Of a stretch of 64,000 bases of DNA, positions 28,037 to 38,629 are shown in pieces. The position numbers were made by a program, and so were the translations under genes. The notes under the pieces were generated by a model. That model made no database searches and was not told the origin of the DNA. It worked only from the letters and a program-made list of their open reading frames with translations. Every line of letters begins with the position of its first letter. Within the stretch, counting starts at the first letter, position 1. The DNA is from Flammeovirgaceae bacterium UBA6059 (GTDB taxonomy: Bacteria; Bacteroidota; Bacteroidia; Cytophagales; Cyclobacteriaceae), in the NCBI GenBank assembly GCA_002435755.1, contig DIYH01000028.1, positions 62,001 through 126,000 of the forward strand, in the 5' to 3' direction.

Positions 28037-29068
28037 ATGCACATAAACCTCCACGCCAGAGTGTTGGCGAGCGGCCTCCTCTACTTCATTTGTTTCTGCA
28101 GTTGCTTTGCTCAGGACATTCGTTTCTCTCAGTTTTATCAAGCCCCGCTGTATCTAAATCCTGCTTTCACAGGAACGTCAGATGTAGGGCGCGCAGGGCT
28201 CAATTACAGAATTCAGGGTACCAGTTCTCAATCTAATTTCACTACGCTCTCAGCTTTTGTAGACTACAATTTCGTCGATTATCAAATCAACACAGGCCTA
28301 TTGATCCTTGATGACAAGGATGAATTTTCAGGCTACAACTCTACCACGATCGCCATACCCGTTAGCTACGATTTTCAGGTCAGTGATTGGTTAGCTATCA
28401 AGCCGGCGCTGCAATTTTCCTACACCGGCAACCGCATCAACTTTAGTGACATCCTCTTTGCTGATCAGCTAGATGGACAGGGCAACTTCATGGGACAGAC
28501 TGCCGAAAACTTTGAAGGGAATCGGGTCAACTTTTTTGATGTTGCCTTTGGGACCCTCGTCTTTGGCCAGGATTACTGGGTCGGCGTTGCAGCACACAAC
28601 TTGCTTGAAAACAATATTACTTTTTTAGCTGACGGGCAGGAGATCCTTCAACGTAGAGTGTCGGTGCATGGCGGTTATCGCTTTGACCTATCAGGTCGAG
28701 GTTACAACAGGTTGAGAAGACCAAGAAATGCTCCGGAGAGGAGTGTTATGCCAAGTGTTAGTCTGGTAACCCAAGGAGATTTTACCCAGATCGATATTGG
28801 TCTTTATGCCACCATCGAACCAGTAATGTTGGGTACATTCTATCGCAATATTCCAGTCGGAGATAATAATAACGACGCTGTTTCCCTAATGGCCGGCGTG
28901 CGCAAGTTTGGATTCACATTTGGCTATAGCTACGATTACTATCTCAACCATAACACAGTCAGTCCCGGAGGTGCACATGAGTTTTCATTGACTTATGTCT
29001 TCGACTTATCCGATCCAAATAAACCACCAAGGTCCAGCAGGTTATTGAAATGTCCACTACCTATTTAA
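28037..29068 (+). CDS. PorP/SprF family type IX secretion outer-membrane protein
   Basis: A 343-residue outer-membrane beta-barrel protein. A signal peptide (1-26, ending CFAQ) is followed by DIRFSQFYQAPLYLNPAFTG, the start signature of the PorP/SprF family, and then by alternating strands to a C-terminal EFSLTYVFDL strand. In Flavobacterium johnsoniae, SprF is needed for secretion of the motility adhesin SprB by the type IX system. This gene is followed after 12 bases by the giant adhesin gene, which repeats the sprF-sprB pairing. I infer that it serves that adhesin specifically and is not the core PorP. The last 15 residues after the final strand are slightly longer than usual. Confidence 0.9.
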   Translation: MHINLHARVLASGLLYFICFCSCFAQDIRFSQFYQAPLYLNPAFTGTSDVGRAGLNYRIQGTSSQSNFTTLSAFVDYNFVDYQINTGLLILDDKDEFSGYNSTTIAIPVSYDFQVSDWLAIKPALQFSYTGNRINFSDILFADQLDGQGNFMGQTAENFEGNRVNFFDVAFGTLVFGQDYWVGVAAHNLLENNITFLADGQEILQRRVSVHGGYRFDLSGRGYNRLRRPRNAPERSVMPSVSLVTQGDFTQIDIGLYATIEPVMLGTFYRNIPVGDNNNDAVSLMAGVRKFGFTFGYSYDYYLNHNTVSPGGAHEFSLTYVFDLSDPNKPPRSSRLLKCPLPI

Positions 29069-29092
29069 TCATAGATATAGATGGAGAGTAAT

Positions 29093-32000
29093 ATGAATAG
29101 ATCATCTAGTCTTACCCGTGTTCTTTTAACGTTTGGCCTGATTTCAATATCATACATGGCCTCTGCACAGTTCACGTTAGACTTTCAAGTAACAAACGCC
29201 TGTAATGGAGCCAATTCAGGTGCGATTACTATTGTGGTAACAGATCCAATAGTTCCTGCGGATACGTATACATTCGACTGGACCAGTATAGGTGGATACA
29301 CGAATACTACGACGTTGACGAGTATTGGTGCTTTAGCCGCAGACACCTACACTGTAGTGGTCACAAGGACTTCAGATGGAGCTATCCAAGGTGGTACTGT
29401 AGATGTGCTGGAATCTGCCGTTCCGTTAGGATTCAATTTACCCGTGATTACAGAGGCCTCATGTGACGATGGTGATGGAGGCATATCGATCACCGGTGCT
29501 AATGGCACAGGCCCTTATCAATATGCGCTTATAGCGTATCCCGGAGTTCCTGCTACGACAGCAGATTTTGGTGGGTTCTTGAATAATGGAGGTATCTTCA
29601 ATGGACTAAATATTGGAGATTACAGCGTAGCGGTAAGAGATGCATTAGGTTGTATTGAGATTATTGACCCAATTGCTGTGCCCCAAGTGGCTAGTACAAT
29701 AGCTATTGGTCTTGATAACTCTGACAATGCTACCTGCAATGGAGCCAATGATGGGCTTATTGAGGTAAGCGGTTCAGGAGGCAATGGTAATTACACCTAT
29801 TCTATCATTGCCGGAGCTGGAGGATCAACAGAGCCCGATTTCGAAGCAGCTGGTTTCCAGGCGAATGGAGGAGTTTTCCCAAATCTTGGCGCTAACGTTT
29901 ATGACCTTGCAGTTCAAGATGACGATGGTTGTATAGCCATTCTCAATGGCGTGGCTGTGACAGAACCAGACCCAATAGTTATCACACAAGAGGTAAGGTT
30001 CACCACTTGTGACAGCCTGCAAATCCCAGATTTAGATGATGAGAATGGTCGAATCAACATTCTTACTACTGTAGGAGGCACACCTCCTTATACCTACGAC
30101 TGGGTAGGGCCCAATGGCTTTACTGCAACTGGTCTCGCCATAAACAACCTTGTTGCAGGCGATTATGCAGTGACGGTGACTGATGGAAATCTTTGTCAGA
30201 GACAATTCCCTTTTGTTATTTATAACGGCTTTGAACTTCAGGCATTACCTACAAACGTAACCTGTAAAGAGGCAGATGATGGCAGAATAGATTTGAACAT
30301 CATATGGGACGACCTCAGAGATAATGGAGATCCTAATAATCTGCCTCACGGACAGCCGGGTATCAACCAATTCGTCCAATGGGATAAGATCGAAGGTGCG
30401 ATTGTGGTACCCCAAATTGATGTTGACAATGACAACTCTATTACCGGTCTGGGTCCTGGCATCTATGTTGCCACAGTCACGGATCATTTCAATTGTGTGA
30501 AGCGAGATACGGTTGAGATCACCGAACCTGCCGAGTTTATAGATATTAGTAATGTTGATATAGTCAACGTCCTCTGTAGAGGTGAATCCACTGGATCCAT
30601 TACCATGACGGCCACAGGAGGTGGATTAGCAGCCTACGAATATTCCATTGACGGAGGAGCTAACTTTCAACAGGAACCCATCTTCGAGGACCTTCCGGCT
30701 GGCAGTTATGACCTTGTTGTTAGGGATTTGGTCAATGGCTGTACAGATACTCAAACTGAGAATATCACCGAACCGTCAACTACCTATTCGATTGATGCCA
30801 TCAACACTACTGACATTGCCTGCTTTGACGATCCGGATATTGGTCAAGCAGAAATAGTTATTGGTAAGACTGATGCTTCCCACCCCATTACGGACATTAA
30901 CTGGTATGACATCAATGGTGTCCTCTTGTTGGATAGTTCACAGCCAACACTAGTAGAACAAGTAGATACATTAGCGGAAGGAGCCTATGTTATAGAGGTA
31001 ATTGACGGGTTTGGTTGCGTGAAAACTGATACATTTCAAATCAACCGACCAGAGGAATTCCGTTTCGTCTTCAATGACCAGGACATTCCTTGTCCAGAGG
31101 GTGGTAATGTATCTCTATCGATTGTAATCGAGGGAGGTACACCCAATTACACCTATAGCTGGACATTCGGTGCAGTGGAAGTACTTAATGAATCAAAAGC
31201 AGGAACAACAAGTACTCTAAGCTTGAGTAATGACCCAGCCAACGCCGGAAATTACGTCGTGACAGTAACCGACGACAGGGGCTGTGAGATACAACAGGCT
31301 TTTACAGTTGGAATACCAGATCCAATCGTTATAGACGCAGACCCGGTAATTCAAAACGCTTGTATTGGCGGTTCTGATGGATCAATTGATATCACTGTAA
31401 CGGGAGGTACGCCAATTGGCGGTACAGACTACAAGTACAGCTGGTTTAAAGATGGATCATTGATCGAGTTTAGTACAGACGAAGACCTTACTGGTTTGGA
31501 GGCGGGAATGTATCAAGTAAATGTCACCGATGCTAATGATTGTGACCCAGAGATAATTACAGTAGAAATATTTGACCCAGCCACTACTTACGAGATTGAC
31601 ACGGTGGCCATAAATAATGTCATTTGCAATGGTGACAATAATGGGTCAGTAGAGATCGAAATTGACTTTGTAGAGCCTGGTGCCATGGGAGAAATGCACC
31701 CTACTCGGGAGAATGAATTCACCTACACTTGGTCAAAAGATGGGGATCCAACTTTCACCGCAGGTAATACCCAAGTCATTAACAATCTCGGCCCTGGAAT
31801 TTATAGAGTCAGTGTCAATGACAACTATCCCAATACTGTTGGCTGTGTGCAAGAAGCCTCTTTTGAGGTACGTGAATTCAATACAATTGAGTTAAATGAA
31901 GTCGTGGTAGATAACATCTGCCCTCCAGGTCCGATGGGTGCGGGTAATACTGCCAGTATTACTTTATCTCCTACCGGGGGGTTTGGTACCTACATGTACT

Positions 32001-35000
32001 CCTGGACCAAAGACGGAGTGGATACAGGTGATAGTGGACCCATTATTTCTAATCTTGAAGGTGGATTATATGAAGTCACTCTAACTGATCAACAGGGATG
32101 TGTGGTGGTTGAAAATTTCACTATCACTACGTTTACTGATTTTGTTGTCTTGACAGAACAGGAGTTGGATGTGACCTGTAATGGGGCTGACGATGGTTCC
32201 ATAAGCATTGATGTAACAGGTGCCAATGGCACCCTAGAATTCTTATGGACATTCAATGGATCATTCCACAGCAGTAATGAGGATATAACTGGTTTGGCTC
32301 CTGGCTTATATGAGCTTACCGTCACTGATGTAGTGGGAGGCAATGACTGTACGGTATATACTGAAAGCTACACGATCACAGAGCCGGCCATCTTCGATAT
32401 CGTTGAGACCATTACCAACCCTGTCTGTAACAGCGGAATGGATGGTTCTATTTCCGTCGAACTCAACGATGGGAGTGTTGTTGATCCAAGTCCTTTCGAC
32501 TTGCGGTGGTATGCATTACCTAACGATACAAATCCCATTGCTGTTGATGTGACCGAAATTCTTAATCAGCCAGTGGGCACTTACCGCCTGGAGGTTGAGT
32601 ATGATGCAACTAATAACTGTATCGTTTCTGAAGACTTTGTCATAGTTGAATTTACAGCAATAAATCCTAACGCCACTATCGACCAAATGGATTGCCGTAT
32701 AGACATGGATGCCTCCATCTCACTTAATCCATTAGGTGGAGACCCACCTTACAGCTATCAATGGTTTAGAAATGGCTTCCCTTATGGCGGTACAGACAGC
32801 TTTATTAACAGCCTTGATTTTGGTATTTACTCAGTAGTCATCACGGATAACAATGGATGTGGAGTAACTGTAAACAATCTTGAGGTGGAAGAGATTCCAG
32901 CATTTGTAATTGATATCAATGCATCCGACGTAGTGCAGATTTCTTGCAACGGAGCAGATGACGGAGCATTGACTCCTAGCTTCTCCGGAGGTTTTGATAA
33001 TTTCACTTTTAGCTGGACACTGGATGGTAACTTCTTCAGTGACCAAGAACAGATCACCGATCTTGGCCCTGGATCGTATAGACTGGTAGTACGAGATTCA
33101 AATCCTCTTGTAACTAATCCAGATTTATGTGATGTCTATGATAATACATTTATAATAACAGAGCCCACAGCATATACCGTTGTGGACGATGGAACAAGTG
33201 TGCTAACAGTGACTTGTAATATGGACACAGACGCCCGTATAAGTGTTGATGTACAGAATGGCCCATCATCCTCAGGTTTTACTTATACATGGACTGATGA
33301 CATGGGCATAGATCAATCTCCTGGAGTAAATACATCATTTCTTAATAATCGAGCTCCGGGAATTTACGATCTGACAGTTCTGACTCCTGAGGGATGTTCA
33401 ATTACAGAATCTTTTGAAGTGATTGAATACGATCAGATTGTACCCAACGCCACTGTACAGCAACTCACGTGCCCTGGCCCTGGTTTTAATACTGCTAGTA
33501 TTGAAGTGGTACCACAGGGAGGTAATACCACTTTAACCGACTACACCTATTCTTGGACAAGAAATGGGGTTGGAATTAGCGGTACTACAAACAGTCAAAC
33601 CGGTCTAGGTGAGGGCACATATGAGGTTACCATTACGGATAATAATGGTTGTAGCCTACCTTTTGCCCAGGTGATTGACCCGATTCCAGATTACACAATT
33701 ACTGAAAGTGTCGAACAAATCACTTGTAGTGGATCAAATGATGGTGCCATTAACCTCAGGGTAGAAGGTGGCTCAGGCACTATAACTTATCAATGGGAAC
33801 TAAACGGAACCATTATATCAAATGAGGACTCCATCTCCAATTTAGTACCAGGAGACTATGAAGTCACAGTAATTGATGATCGAGGCAATGGTGAGACTTG
33901 TGACGCCTATATAAATACATATACCATCACCGACCCGGGCACTTTCGACTTTGTTGTTGATGTACGAGACGTTACCTGCGATGAAGTTCAAGATGGACAA
34001 ATTGAAGTATTAAGCGTGACCAATGTTCCAGGTGGCGTAGATCCAACGACATTTACTTACCAATGGACAAGACTTTCTGATATGAGCATCATAGAGTCAA
34101 ATAACACTCTCCTTAGCGGACTTGAGTCCGGTGACTACAGACTCGATATCATTCATGATTCGTTCTCTGCTGGGGTAACCGCTCTATGTACAGTGAGCTC
34201 TGTTTATACTGTCATCAATGTCGAGCCCATTACTGTATTGACGGATGTGGTTCAAAATACCTGCCCCGGAGTGAACGAAGCTTCCATTACGTTAGATGTT
34301 GACGGAGGACAACCAAACTATACAATTACTTGGATAAGAAACGGGGATGTATTGAATCCAATTACTGGACCAAATCCTCTTGTAAGGGAAAACTTGGAAG
34401 CAGGGGCTTATCAAATAACTATCGTGGATGATATAACCTGTACAGAAACAGTAGATGTAGTAATTGACCCCATAGACGACTTTATTTTTGCCAGCACGCT
34501 TACAGATGCCAGTTGTATTGATGCTAATGACGGCTCTATAGATATTACCATATCAGGAGGAACTAATTCGTTTAGGTATTCTTGGGTCTATAATGGTACT
34601 ACTGTGTTGCCCGATCAAGAAGACTTAACTGACCTGGAACCGGGAGATTACACTTTGGCTATTGATGCACTCGATGGCAATGGGGATGCGATATGTGATG
34701 TGTTCCAACTGTTGGATGGCGCTGGAAATAGAACAAGAACGTTCACTATATCAGAACCTGACCCATTGTTTATTGAAGTAGATAACATCACTCAGGTGAG
34801 TTGCTCTGGTGAAGATGATGGACTTATTACTGTAAGAGTGGTAGACGGTGGAGGAAATATTCAAAATGCCACCAACTTCATTAAAACTTGGTATGAAGTA
34901 CAATCTGACGGCTCAGAAACTGAAATTGCCAATAGCAACTCATTAACCATAGATGAGTTAACAGCCGGTGAGTATCGAATTGAGATCAATGACAACTCGT

Positions 35001-38000
35001 TTGGCGGAGGCAATGGTTGCTTCTTCACAAATAGTTTCGTGTTAGATGATAACCTGCCACTTGAGTTTACCATTGCTACGCAACAATTGTCTTGTGATAT
35101 AGCTACTGACGGTGAGATTTATGTTCAAAATATCACTGGTGGCACTCCTACTTATAACATTACATGGCGTGACCAAGCAGGTAATGATTTAGGATTTGTA
35201 GATCAAGATACTATCACAGGCCTAGGTGATGGTACTTACATCGCTACCGTAACAGATGCTAATCTATGTACCGTTTCTCAATCTGGAATTATCATCATTT
35301 ACACACCAATACAAATAACAAACTTCACCATCAATGATAAGCTTTGTTTCGACTCCTCGCCTTCAGAAGCGGCCATCAGTCTGGAGTTAGACGGTGGAGA
35401 TGGTGGTGATTACATCATCGAATGGACCGGTCCCAATGGTTTCTTCTCCGACCAACAAGATATATCAGAGTTAGAACCTGGAGACTATACAGTTACCATC
35501 AACCAAGCTACTACTTGTGATGGATCGGAAGTAACACAAACATTCACGATTGACGAACCCATTACAGTAGTGGTTGACGCTGATGTCACCAATGAAACCT
35601 GTTTCGGTGAGCAAGACGGTTCTATTACTAATATTCAGATCACCATAAACAATCAACCTACACCGCCTATTAGCGAGAATAGCTTTAGTTATACCTGGCG
35701 ATATAATGGACAGGTCATTGGCAATAGCATTACACCGCCAAACAACCTTGCACTTGCAGCCGGCCAATATGAGTTAGAAATTAATGATAATACACCTGGC
35801 TCTTGTATTACGACTCAAACCTTTACAATTGAGGATAATCCTGAAGTGACGTTAAATCCCATAATCAATCAAATCACTTGTGCCGGAGATAATGATGCGA
35901 GTATTACTGTAGAGCCTCTTGGAGGAGCTCCAGACTATAACTATCAATGGTACCGAGAGTCAACACTACCAGCTGATATCCTCGGAAGTGAAACGACCGC
36001 TACACTTTCTAACAGAGGGCCGGGCACCTACTTTGTTGTAGTAACTGACCAATCGGGCTGTGCCAAGAGTAATTTGGATGACCCATATGTAATAGAAGAT
36101 ATTCAACCAATCGAAGTGCCTGATGGAAACGTCAGTATTACTCAAATAAAGTGTCTTGGAGAGACCAATGGAGAAATTGCCATTAACATCACTGGGGGTA
36201 GAGGGCCTTTTGATATTACCTGGCAGAAAGACGGTGAGTTTTTCCAAAGAGATGAAGATGTTCTTGCTGCAGATACTGCAGAATCAAGGATAACGAATCT
36301 TGCTGACGGAGTATACACTGTTACGATAGATGAGAATAGTGCTTGCCCTTCGTTTACAGCAAGCTACACTATAGATGAACGAACGACCACTTTCCATGGA
36401 GGAGTGGCTCGGCCTCAGGCTATAACGTGTAACGACGCTTCAGACGGTATACTCAGAGCTGTTATTGAACCCGATGCTGGCCATCCGACCGATTTTGAAG
36501 TGGAGTGGTTCAAAGATGACGATACTGTACCATTCTCTACCGAAATCGAGATCAATCAGCTCGGGCCGGGCACTTATCGCTCAGAAGTGACCGATGCTTT
36601 TGGCTGCATGAAAGAAGCCAGTGTCACTTTGATCAATCCTGATCCGATCTTCGCGAGAGCTGAGGTTACGGAACTCATTTGTAATGGAGCTGAAACGGCC
36701 ATCATCCAGCTTGATCCTATTGGTGGATATGGCGAATTCACAACGACATGGTCAGAGGCCTCAACTGGTCCCATCGACAATACTGGTTTCAGATTAGCAG
36801 GGATAGGTGCCGGCGAGTACAATATTGCCATTACCGATACAGTCGGTTGCGTTAAGGACACCACTATTTTAATCCTAGATCCTTTAGCCATCAGAATTAT
36901 CCCTACGGTTCAGAATATATTCTGTCAGGGAGACGCCACAGGCAGTATTGACATAGATGTCACTGAGGGCACTGCGCCGTACACGTTCCAATGGAGACGC
37001 GACAGCACCTTAGTTAGTCTGCAGGAAGATCTTTCAGAATTGGTTGCAGGCAATTATACAGTAAGAGCCGAAGACTCGAATGGCTGTGTTGTCAATTCGG
37101 ATACGATAAGAGTAACAGAGCCGGAGATCAGCTTTACTATTCAAGGCGAGATCGATAGAGTGACTTGTAACGATGGAACAGATGGCGCTATACGCCCTGT
37201 TATAGTCGAAGAAGGAGGGACATCCACCTATCGCTTCAATTGGTATCGGGACAGTGTATTGTTTGCATTGGATACTGAATCTCTCGAGGGCATAAGTCCT
37301 GGTATGTACACAGTAGAGGTTGAAGATGCCAATGGCTGTACCAAGACCAGAACTTTTGAGATCATCAATCCTCCGGTCCTGGACGCGAATAATGTCACGA
37401 CTGATCTAAGTTGCTTTAGAAGCGGAGATGGTTCCATCTCAATACAACCTACAGGAGGCTATGGTAACTATACCTATGAATGGAGTACCGGAGGGGAGAC
37501 ACTTCCCGATACAACTTCTAGGTTGAGCAATCTCGAAGTAGGCATCTATCAATGCATCATTCGGGATGCTGAAGGTTGCGAAATCACCAGGAGATATCAG
37601 GTCAATCAGCCATTGCCAATCATTATTGATTATGTCAAAGAAGACAATACATGTCCTGGCCCATATGATGCCTCCATTATCCCGACCGTCTCTGGTGGAA
37701 GAGCTCCATATACATTCCTTTGGGAGCGCGGTGGAGAACCTATCGCTGATACCCTTGTGCTGGATAGTCTTCCACCAGCAGAGTACATCCTGACAGTTAC
37801 CGATAGCACATTATGTGATGCGCAAACTGACCCTATCATTGTGGAGGCACCAGATCCGCTTGGATTCAACTTCCTCGAGTTTGTCGACAACCTGTGTCCC
37901 ACTACCGAGAATGGCAAGATATCCGTACAAGGCATAGGCGGCACTTCTCCGTATACGTTCTCATTTGACAGTTCCGCATTCGATGTACGCAATGACTTCT

Positions 38001-38611
38001 TCGGTTTGGCCAAAGGTGATTACGCCCTATCAGTAATGGATGACGCTGGTTGTGTCAATGACACCATCGTTGAAATCGACCACCAGTATGATCTGCAACC
38101 TGACTTCACTTACAATTTCCAGGAGTTAGCGATAGATTATGATATCAGCTTTGAAGATCAAACGGTAGGACCTGCATTAACCACATGGTTCTGGGATTTT
38201 GGAGATGAACGAGCATCACCAGAGCAAGATCCGACGATCCAGTTCGAATCAGTGGGTGAGTACATTGTCACGCTGACTATCGAAAATGAAGTAGAATGTG
38301 TAGCTTCATTCAGTGACACATTAAATGTAGAGCAAGGTTTTGTGTTCAGCATTCCGAGCGGTTTCTCACCCAATAATGATGGGCTGAACGACTTCTTCAG
38401 GCCTGTGTTTGAAAACATCACAGACATCCGCACCAATATCGTGGATAGGAATGGTCAGGTGGTCTTTACGTCAAATTCTCGTGAAGAATTCTGGGATGGC
38501 AGATTCAATGGTGACCGAATGCCTCAAGGGCCCTACTACTATGAGATTAGCTATACATCAAGGGCCGGCAAAACAAGATTCCGAAAAGGTAAAGTCTTGC
38601 TGTTGCGGTAG
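29093..38611 (+). CDS. Giant secreted SprB-like repeat adhesin with type IX C-terminal domain
   Basis: About 3,172 residues. A signal peptide ends at YMASAQ. It is followed by about 34 tandem repeats of 80-100 residues, each with a Cys near the start (forms like TCNGADDGSI), a Y/F-x-W core strand (YTYSW), a G-x-Y turn (LxPGxYxVTVTD) and usually a second Cys (NGC). These are SprB-type immunoglobulin-like repeats. A PKD domain follows, with WFWDFGD near residue 3,030, and the end is a gliding-motility-associated C-terminal domain (FSPNNDGLNDFFRP to GKVLLLR), the known type B secretion signal of the type IX system. The protein should be anchored at or released from the cell surface. The start at 29093 has GGAG six bases before it; an in-frame ATG at 29081 is the alternative. 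The partner is the PorP/SprF-like protein upstream. Confidence 0.92.
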   Translation: MNRSSSLTRVLLTFGLISISYMASAQFTLDFQVTNACNGANSGAITIVVTDPIVPADTYTFDWTSIGGYTNTTTLTSIGALAADTYTVVVTRTSDGAIQGGTVDVLESAVPLGFNLPVITEASCDDGDGGISITGANGTGPYQYALIAYPGVPATTADFGGFLNNGGIFNGLNIGDYSVAVRDALGCIEIIDPIAVPQVASTIAIGLDNSDNATCNGANDGLIEVSGSGGNGNYTYSIIAGAGGSTEPDFEAAGFQANGGVFPNLGANVYDLAVQDDDGCIAILNGVAVTEPDPIVITQEVRFTTCDSLQIPDLDDENGRINILTTVGGTPPYTYDWVGPNGFTATGLAINNLVAGDYAVTVTDGNLCQRQFPFVIYNGFELQALPTNVTCKEADDGRIDLNIIWDDLRDNGDPNNLPHGQPGINQFVQWDKIEGAIVVPQIDVDNDNSITGLGPGIYVATVTDHFNCVKRDTVEITEPAEFIDISNVDIVNVLCRGESTGSITMTATGGGLAAYEYSIDGGANFQQEPIFEDLPAGSYDLVVRDLVNGCTDTQTENITEPSTTYSIDAINTTDIACFDDPDIGQAEIVIGKTDASHPITDINWYDINGVLLLDSSQPTLVEQVDTLAEGAYVIEVIDGFGCVKTDTFQINRPEEFRFVFNDQDIPCPEGGNVSLSIVIEGGTPNYTYSWTFGAVEVLNESKAGTTSTLSLSNDPANAGNYVVTVTDDRGCEIQQAFTVGIPDPIVIDADPVIQNACIGGSDGSIDITVTGGTPIGGTDYKYSWFKDGSLIEFSTDEDLTGLEAGMYQVNVTDANDCDPEIITVEIFDPATTYEIDTVAINNVICNGDNNGSVEIEIDFVEPGAMGEMHPTRENEFTYTWSKDGDPTFTAGNTQVINNLGPGIYRVSVNDNYPNTVGCVQEASFEVREFNTIELNEVVVDNICPPGPMGAGNTASITLSPTGGFGTYMYSWTKDGVDTGDSGPIISNLEGGLYEVTLTDQQGCVVVENFTITTFTDFVVLTEQELDVTCNGADDGSISIDVTGANGTLEFLWTFNGSFHSSNEDITGLAPGLYELTVTDVVGGNDCTVYTESYTITEPAIFDIVETITNPVCNSGMDGSISVELNDGSVVDPSPFDLRWYALPNDTNPIAVDVTEILNQPVGTYRLEVEYDATNNCIVSEDFVIVEFTAINPNATIDQMDCRIDMDASISLNPLGGDPPYSYQWFRNGFPYGGTDSFINSLDFGIYSVVITDNNGCGVTVNNLEVEEIPAFVIDINASDVVQISCNGADDGALTPSFSGGFDNFTFSWTLDGNFFSDQEQITDLGPGSYRLVVRDSNPLVTNPDLCDVYDNTFIITEPTAYTVVDDGTSVLTVTCNMDTDARISVDVQNGPSSSGFTYTWTDDMGIDQSPGVNTSFLNNRAPGIYDLTVLTPEGCSITESFEVIEYDQIVPNATVQQLTCPGPGFNTASIEVVPQGGNTTLTDYTYSWTRNGVGISGTTNSQTGLGEGTYEVTITDNNGCSLPFAQVIDPIPDYTITESVEQITCSGSNDGAINLRVEGGSGTITYQWELNGTIISNEDSISNLVPGDYEVTVIDDRGNGETCDAYINTYTITDPGTFDFVVDVRDVTCDEVQDGQIEVLSVTNVPGGVDPTTFTYQWTRLSDMSIIESNNTLLSGLESGDYRLDIIHDSFSAGVTALCTVSSVYTVINVEPITVLTDVVQNTCPGVNEASITLDVDGGQPNYTITWIRNGDVLNPITGPNPLVRENLEAGAYQITIVDDITCTETVDVVIDPIDDFIFASTLTDASCIDANDGSIDITISGGTNSFRYSWVYNGTTVLPDQEDLTDLEPGDYTLAIDALDGNGDAICDVFQLLDGAGNRTRTFTISEPDPLFIEVDNITQVSCSGEDDGLITVRVVDGGGNIQNATNFIKTWYEVQSDGSETEIANSNSLTIDELTAGEYRIEINDNSFGGGNGCFFTNSFVLDDNLPLEFTIATQQLSCDIATDGEIYVQNITGGTPTYNITWRDQAGNDLGFVDQDTITGLGDGTYIATVTDANLCTVSQSGIIIIYTPIQITNFTINDKLCFDSSPSEAAISLELDGGDGGDYIIEWTGPNGFFSDQQDISELEPGDYTVTINQATTCDGSEVTQTFTIDEPITVVVDADVTNETCFGEQDGSITNIQITINNQPTPPISENSFSYTWRYNGQVIGNSITPPNNLALAAGQYELEINDNTPGSCITTQTFTIEDNPEVTLNPIINQITCAGDNDASITVEPLGGAPDYNYQWYRESTLPADILGSETTATLSNRGPGTYFVVVTDQSGCAKSNLDDPYVIEDIQPIEVPDGNVSITQIKCLGETNGEIAINITGGRGPFDITWQKDGEFFQRDEDVLAADTAESRITNLADGVYTVTIDENSACPSFTASYTIDERTTTFHGGVARPQAITCNDASDGILRAVIEPDAGHPTDFEVEWFKDDDTVPFSTEIEINQLGPGTYRSEVTDAFGCMKEASVTLINPDPIFARAEVTELICNGAETAIIQLDPIGGYGEFTTTWSEASTGPIDNTGFRLAGIGAGEYNIAITDTVGCVKDTTILILDPLAIRIIPTVQNIFCQGDATGSIDIDVTEGTAPYTFQWRRDSTLVSLQEDLSELVAGNYTVRAEDSNGCVVNSDTIRVTEPEISFTIQGEIDRVTCNDGTDGAIRPVIVEEGGTSTYRFNWYRDSVLFALDTESLEGISPGMYTVEVEDANGCTKTRTFEIINPPVLDANNVTTDLSCFRSGDGSISIQPTGGYGNYTYEWSTGGETLPDTTSRLSNLEVGIYQCIIRDAEGCEITRRYQVNQPLPIIIDYVKEDNTCPGPYDASIIPTVSGGRAPYTFLWERGGEPIADTLVLDSLPPAEYILTVTDSTLCDAQTDPIIVEAPDPLGFNFLEFVDNLCPTTENGKISVQGIGGTSPYTFSFDSSAFDVRNDFFGLAKGDYALSVMDDAGCVNDTIVEIDHQYDLQPDFTYNFQELAIDYDISFEDQTVGPALTTWFWDFGDERASPEQDPTIQFESVGEYIVTLTIENEVECVASFSDTLNVEQGFVFSIPSGFSPNNDGLNDFFRPVFENITDIRTNIVDRNGQVVFTSNSREEFWDGRFNGDRMPQGPYYYEISYTSRAGKTRFRKGKVLLLR
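30776..37858 (+). repeat. Nine A-B-C triplets of SprB-like repeats
   Basis: Within the adhesin, repeats 7 to 33 fall into a period of three. A units lack the GG loop, carry a longer insert and often end EF, EY or DN. B units tend to have a Cys-Pro start and a hydrophobic-P-x-GG loop such as ITLSPTGG. C units have a form like NEDITGL before the G-x-Y turn and end ITEP, IDEP or IDER. The triplet averages about 262 residues. The pattern is clearest from 31580 to 36382 (six triplets); the first and the last two are less regular. The units are diverged at the DNA level. Confidence 0.7.
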
Positions 38612-38629
38612 TTTTATGCCAAAAATCCT

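Noticed and set aside
37630..38013. Minus-strand frame of 127 codons within the adhesin gene
   Set aside because: Shadow of the repeat region; low-complexity translation and no independent start signal.
29081..38611. Repeats of the giant adhesin considered as possible CRISPR-like or recent tandem DNA repeats
   Set aside because: The units are protein repeats of 80-100 residues, strongly diverged at the DNA level, in one open frame.
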